Shown here one piece after another: positions 62,031-64,000 of a DNA stretch of 64,000 bases. The first letter of the stretch is position 1. Every line of letters starts with the position of its first letter. The notes below the pieces were generated by a model that worked only from the letters and a program-made list of their open reading frames with translations, searched no databases and was not told the origin of the DNA. The DNA is from JANNUT01 sp046331425 (GTDB taxonomy: Bacteria; Acidobacteriota; Polarisedimenticolia; J045). Both the position numbers and the translations under genes were made by a program. The stretch spans positions 1-64,000 of the forward strand of contig JAXLQU010000019.1 in the NCBI GenBank assembly GCA_046331425.1, written 5' to 3'.

Positions 62031-64000
62031 CCCTACGTCGACAAAGCCTGATTCTTTTCGTGTTGCTCTCTATTGCTCCGACGCTGGGTGCCGTCTCTTT
62101 CGGCGCCCGCGTCGAAGTGGATCTGGCAACCGCCACGGACATGTTCACGATCAAGGGTGCGGCCATTTGGGACCGGATGGGAACTCGCGTGACGTCATGT
62201 GACGCCAACGGCGACGGGATCGCAGATCTCCTTATCGGCGCGGACAAGGGCGATGGTATTGCAGGAACACGATTCGACGCTGGCGAAGCATGGCTCGTCC
62301 TGGGCAACCGGAAGCGCTGGCAGGGAGTGAAGACCATCGGCCAGACTGCAACCACTCGGATCCTCGGGGCATATCCTTTCCTGGGTATGGGAATGGCCGT
62401 CGCCTGCGGAGACCTGAACGGCGATGGCTTCGATGACTTGGTCCTTGGCGCGGTCTCTGGGAGCGGCCCGTCGCGTGACGCAACCAATACCGGCGAAGTG
62501 CACATCGTCTTAGGGCGCGCAGTGTGGCCTGCGAGCATCGACTTAGCGACTGGAGGTAGCACTGTCATCTATGGTGAGACGCGCGATGATTTGTTCGGAA
62601 ACAAAGTCACGATTGGAGACTTGAATTCAGACGGCACAGACGACCTCGTCGTTGGTGCGCGCAACGCAGAGAACGCATTCGGCGTCGGCGACCCGGGGAG
62701 AGCCTATCTGTTGTTCGGAAGAGCCGTCTGGCCCGCGAGCCTGCTGGTGTCCACCCAAGCCGACGTAAAGCTGTTCGGCCAGGGCACGTTGCCGGACTGG
62801 TTCGGTGGAAGTCACGCAGTTGCAGATCTCGATGGGGATCAGACGGATGATGTCGTCATCGGCGCGCCTTCCGCGGACGGTCCCGACGATACTCGGTTCG
62901 AGGCTGGCGACGTTTTCATTCTGCGTGGACGCACCAATTGGCCGACAGAGATCGATCTCTCCAATGTTGCCGCTGACACTTACATTGTCGGCGCAGAGAC
63001 GGAGGACAACGTCTCGGTTCTATTCGGGCTCGCCATCGGAGACATCGTCGGCGACGGAAAGCCGAGACTCTTCATCGGGTCCACTGACGGGGAAGGACCC
63101 GACAACACTCGCTTTGGCGCTGGAGAGTTTCGGGCATTGACACTCGGAGGATCGTTGCCGCCATTGGTCGACCTAGCAACCACCTATAGCCATATCGGGT
63201 ACGCCGCGACAGGTGATTTTGCGACGGCCTGGCTCCTGACCGGAAACGTCAATGGGTTCGGTGCCACCGACCTCGCGATCGCGGTGGTTCAAGGGGATGG
63301 AGCTAACGACACCCGCGCAGAGTCCGGCGAGACGCTCATCTTCTATGGCTCACCGACATTCGCCAGCTACGCTGACTTCGCAGCAGGAGACGGTGACCTG
63401 ATCATTTACGGGAAATCGGCTGGCGAGAAGAGCACACTCAAGGCCCTCGGCGATCTCAATGACGATGGGTTCGACGACATTGCAATCGCTGCTTGGACCG
63501 ACAGCAGGTCTGTGCTGAGCGAGCTTCGGCTGGTTTCCCCGTTCGATTCCGACGGCGATGGCGTGAGGCAACTTGCCGACAACTGCCCGCTGGTATCTAA
63601 CCCAACGCAACTTGATGCGAATGGTGATCAGCGGGGCGATGCTTGTCAGTTGGATTGGGATGGCGATTCGTTGAACGATCCCGACGACTGCGCCCCAAAA
63701 AACGCAATGGGCGGCACACCAGCCGAGGTCATGAACGTTCGGTTCGCAATCGCGAGCAAAACGAACTTGAACTGGAATGCTGCGCCCTTCGGGCAGCGAT
63801 ACGACGTCACGCGAGGCAATCCCGAGTTGCTCGCCGGCTCGGACTACGGCTCTTGTATCACCAACAGCGACGCCGATCCTACCGACCTTTTCTTCACCGA
63901 CACCACGCTGCCACCCGCGGGACACGCGCTCACATACCTGGTGAGCGCGCGCAACACGATTTGCGCTCGCTCGGGAACACTGGGGTCCAACTCGGGCGGC
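62027..64000 (+). CDS. FG-GAP repeat / thrombospondin type-3 repeat secreted protein, 3' end cut off
   Basis: 658 codons are visible, open to the window end. The GTG start at 62027 overlaps the previous stop. A signal peptide (QSLILFVLLSIAPTLGAVSF) precedes six to seven FG-GAP (integrin-alpha-like) repeats with calcium loops of the DxNxDGxxDLxxG kind, such as SCDANGDGIADLLIGA, GDLNGDGFDDLVLGA, GDLNSDGTDDLVVGA and ADLDGDQTDDVVIGAPS. Together these make a seven-bladed propeller. Near codons 506-540 a thrombospondin type-3 segment, DSDGDGVRQLADNCPLVSNP, then DANGDQRGDAC, follows. A fibronectin-like region starts after about 560. Such proteins are Ca-binding and surface or secreted, common in myxobacteria and deltaproteobacteria. 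Confidence 0.88.
   Translation, partial: MTLRRQSLILFVLLSIAPTLGAVSFGARVEVDLATATDMFTIKGAAIWDRMGTRVTSCDANGDGIADLLIGADKGDGIAGTRFDAGEAWLVLGNRKRWQGVKTIGQTATTRILGAYPFLGMGMAVACGDLNGDGFDDLVLGAVSGSGPSRDATNTGEVHIVLGRAVWPASIDLATGGSTVIYGETRDDLFGNKVTIGDLNSDGTDDLVVGARNAENAFGVGDPGRAYLLFGRAVWPASLLVSTQADVKLFGQGTLPDWFGGSHAVADLDGDQTDDVVIGAPSADGPDDTRFEAGDVFILRGRTNWPTEIDLSNVAADTYIVGAETEDNVSVLFGLAIGDIVGDGKPRLFIGSTDGEGPDNTRFGAGEFRALTLGGSLPPLVDLATTYSHIGYAATGDFATAWLLTGNVNGFGATDLAIAVVQGDGANDTRAESGETLIFYGSPTFASYADFAAGDGDLIIYGKSAGEKSTLKALGDLNDDGFDDIAIAAWTDSRSVLSELRLVSPFDSDGDGVRQLADNCPLVSNPTQLDANGDQRGDACQLDWDGDSLNDPDDCAPKNAMGGTPAEVMNVRFAIASKTNLNWNAAPFGQRYDVTRGNPELLAGSDYGSCITNSDADPTDLFFTDTTLPPAGHALTYLVSARNTICARSGTLGSNSGG

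Overview
The window is high-GC DNA from a Gram-negative bacterium with frequent GTG/TTG starts, ATGA stop/start overlaps and strong GGAGG ribosome sites. An outer membrane is implied by a TonB-dependent receptor, a periplasmic di-haem peroxidase, an adaptor-type ABC exporter and a TlpA-like thioredoxin. The gene content (dnaE2, tmk-holB, nnr-tsaE, a RDD/SpoIIM/DUF4129/DUF4350/MoxR/DUF58 cluster, an HNH relic of a type I associate with deltaproteobacterial genomes, an FG-GAP/thrombospondin-3 protein) suggests a gammaproteobacterial (Xanthomonadales-like) or myxobacterial/deltaproteobacterial lineage. I cannot place it more precisely.

Layout. 0-5.2 kb: FecR-type regulator (cut by the window edge) and ECF sigma factor, two divergent paralogous secreted proteins, and a di-haem cytochrome c peroxidase. 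5.5-11 kb: a 38-residue lysine-rich protein missed by ordinary ORF cut-offs, a four-gene MacB/DevC-like exporter operon, and a secreted protein of unknown function. 11.06-15.7 kb: a 4.6-kb stretch with no intact gene. It holds a heavily frameshifted HNH endonuclease relic, a 91-bp tandem repeat, shorter repeats and a palindrome. 15.7-18.8 kb: error-prone polymerase dnaE2 without its usual imuA/imuB partners. 18.8-20.4 kb: two overlapping methyltransferase genes. 20.4-30.9 kb: carbohydrate block (6-phosphogluconolactonase, TVP38-type membrane protein plus flavin disulfide reductase, GH133 and GH63 glycosidases, two small nucleotide-sugar/glycosyltransferase-like proteins, MalQ). 31-38 kb: PLP enzyme, unknown proteins, TonB receptor and RidA-like protein. 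38-47 kb: housekeeping genes (rnhB, tmk, holB, methyltransferases, nnr, tsaE) and a TPR/double retropepsin-like protein. 47-54.4 kb: seven tightly coupled membrane/AAA genes. 54.4-59.9 kb: M1 peptidase, zinc-ribbon protein, thioredoxin and ahcY. 60-64 kb: transposase relic, a secreted protein and an FG-GAP/TSP3 protein that runs off the window.

How genes work together. The 44.9-54.4 kb genes are nearly all overlapping or a few bases apart and probably co-transcribed, so NAD(P)HX repair and tRNA t6A synthesis lie upstream of a MoxR-type membrane module. The 23.5-29.4 kb genes overlap or are adjacent, and MalQ converges on them, which points to storage-glucan or trehalose-like sugar turnover. 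Two copies of a palindromic element (33.8 and 41.5 kb) share the same terminal arms and are probably REP/MITE-type repeats moved in trans. Two genes (36.7-37.3 kb and 41.6-41.9 kb) each appear to have lost one base.

The most unusual structure is the decayed HNH/repeat region next to dnaE2. The least-characterised intact system is the MoxR membrane module.
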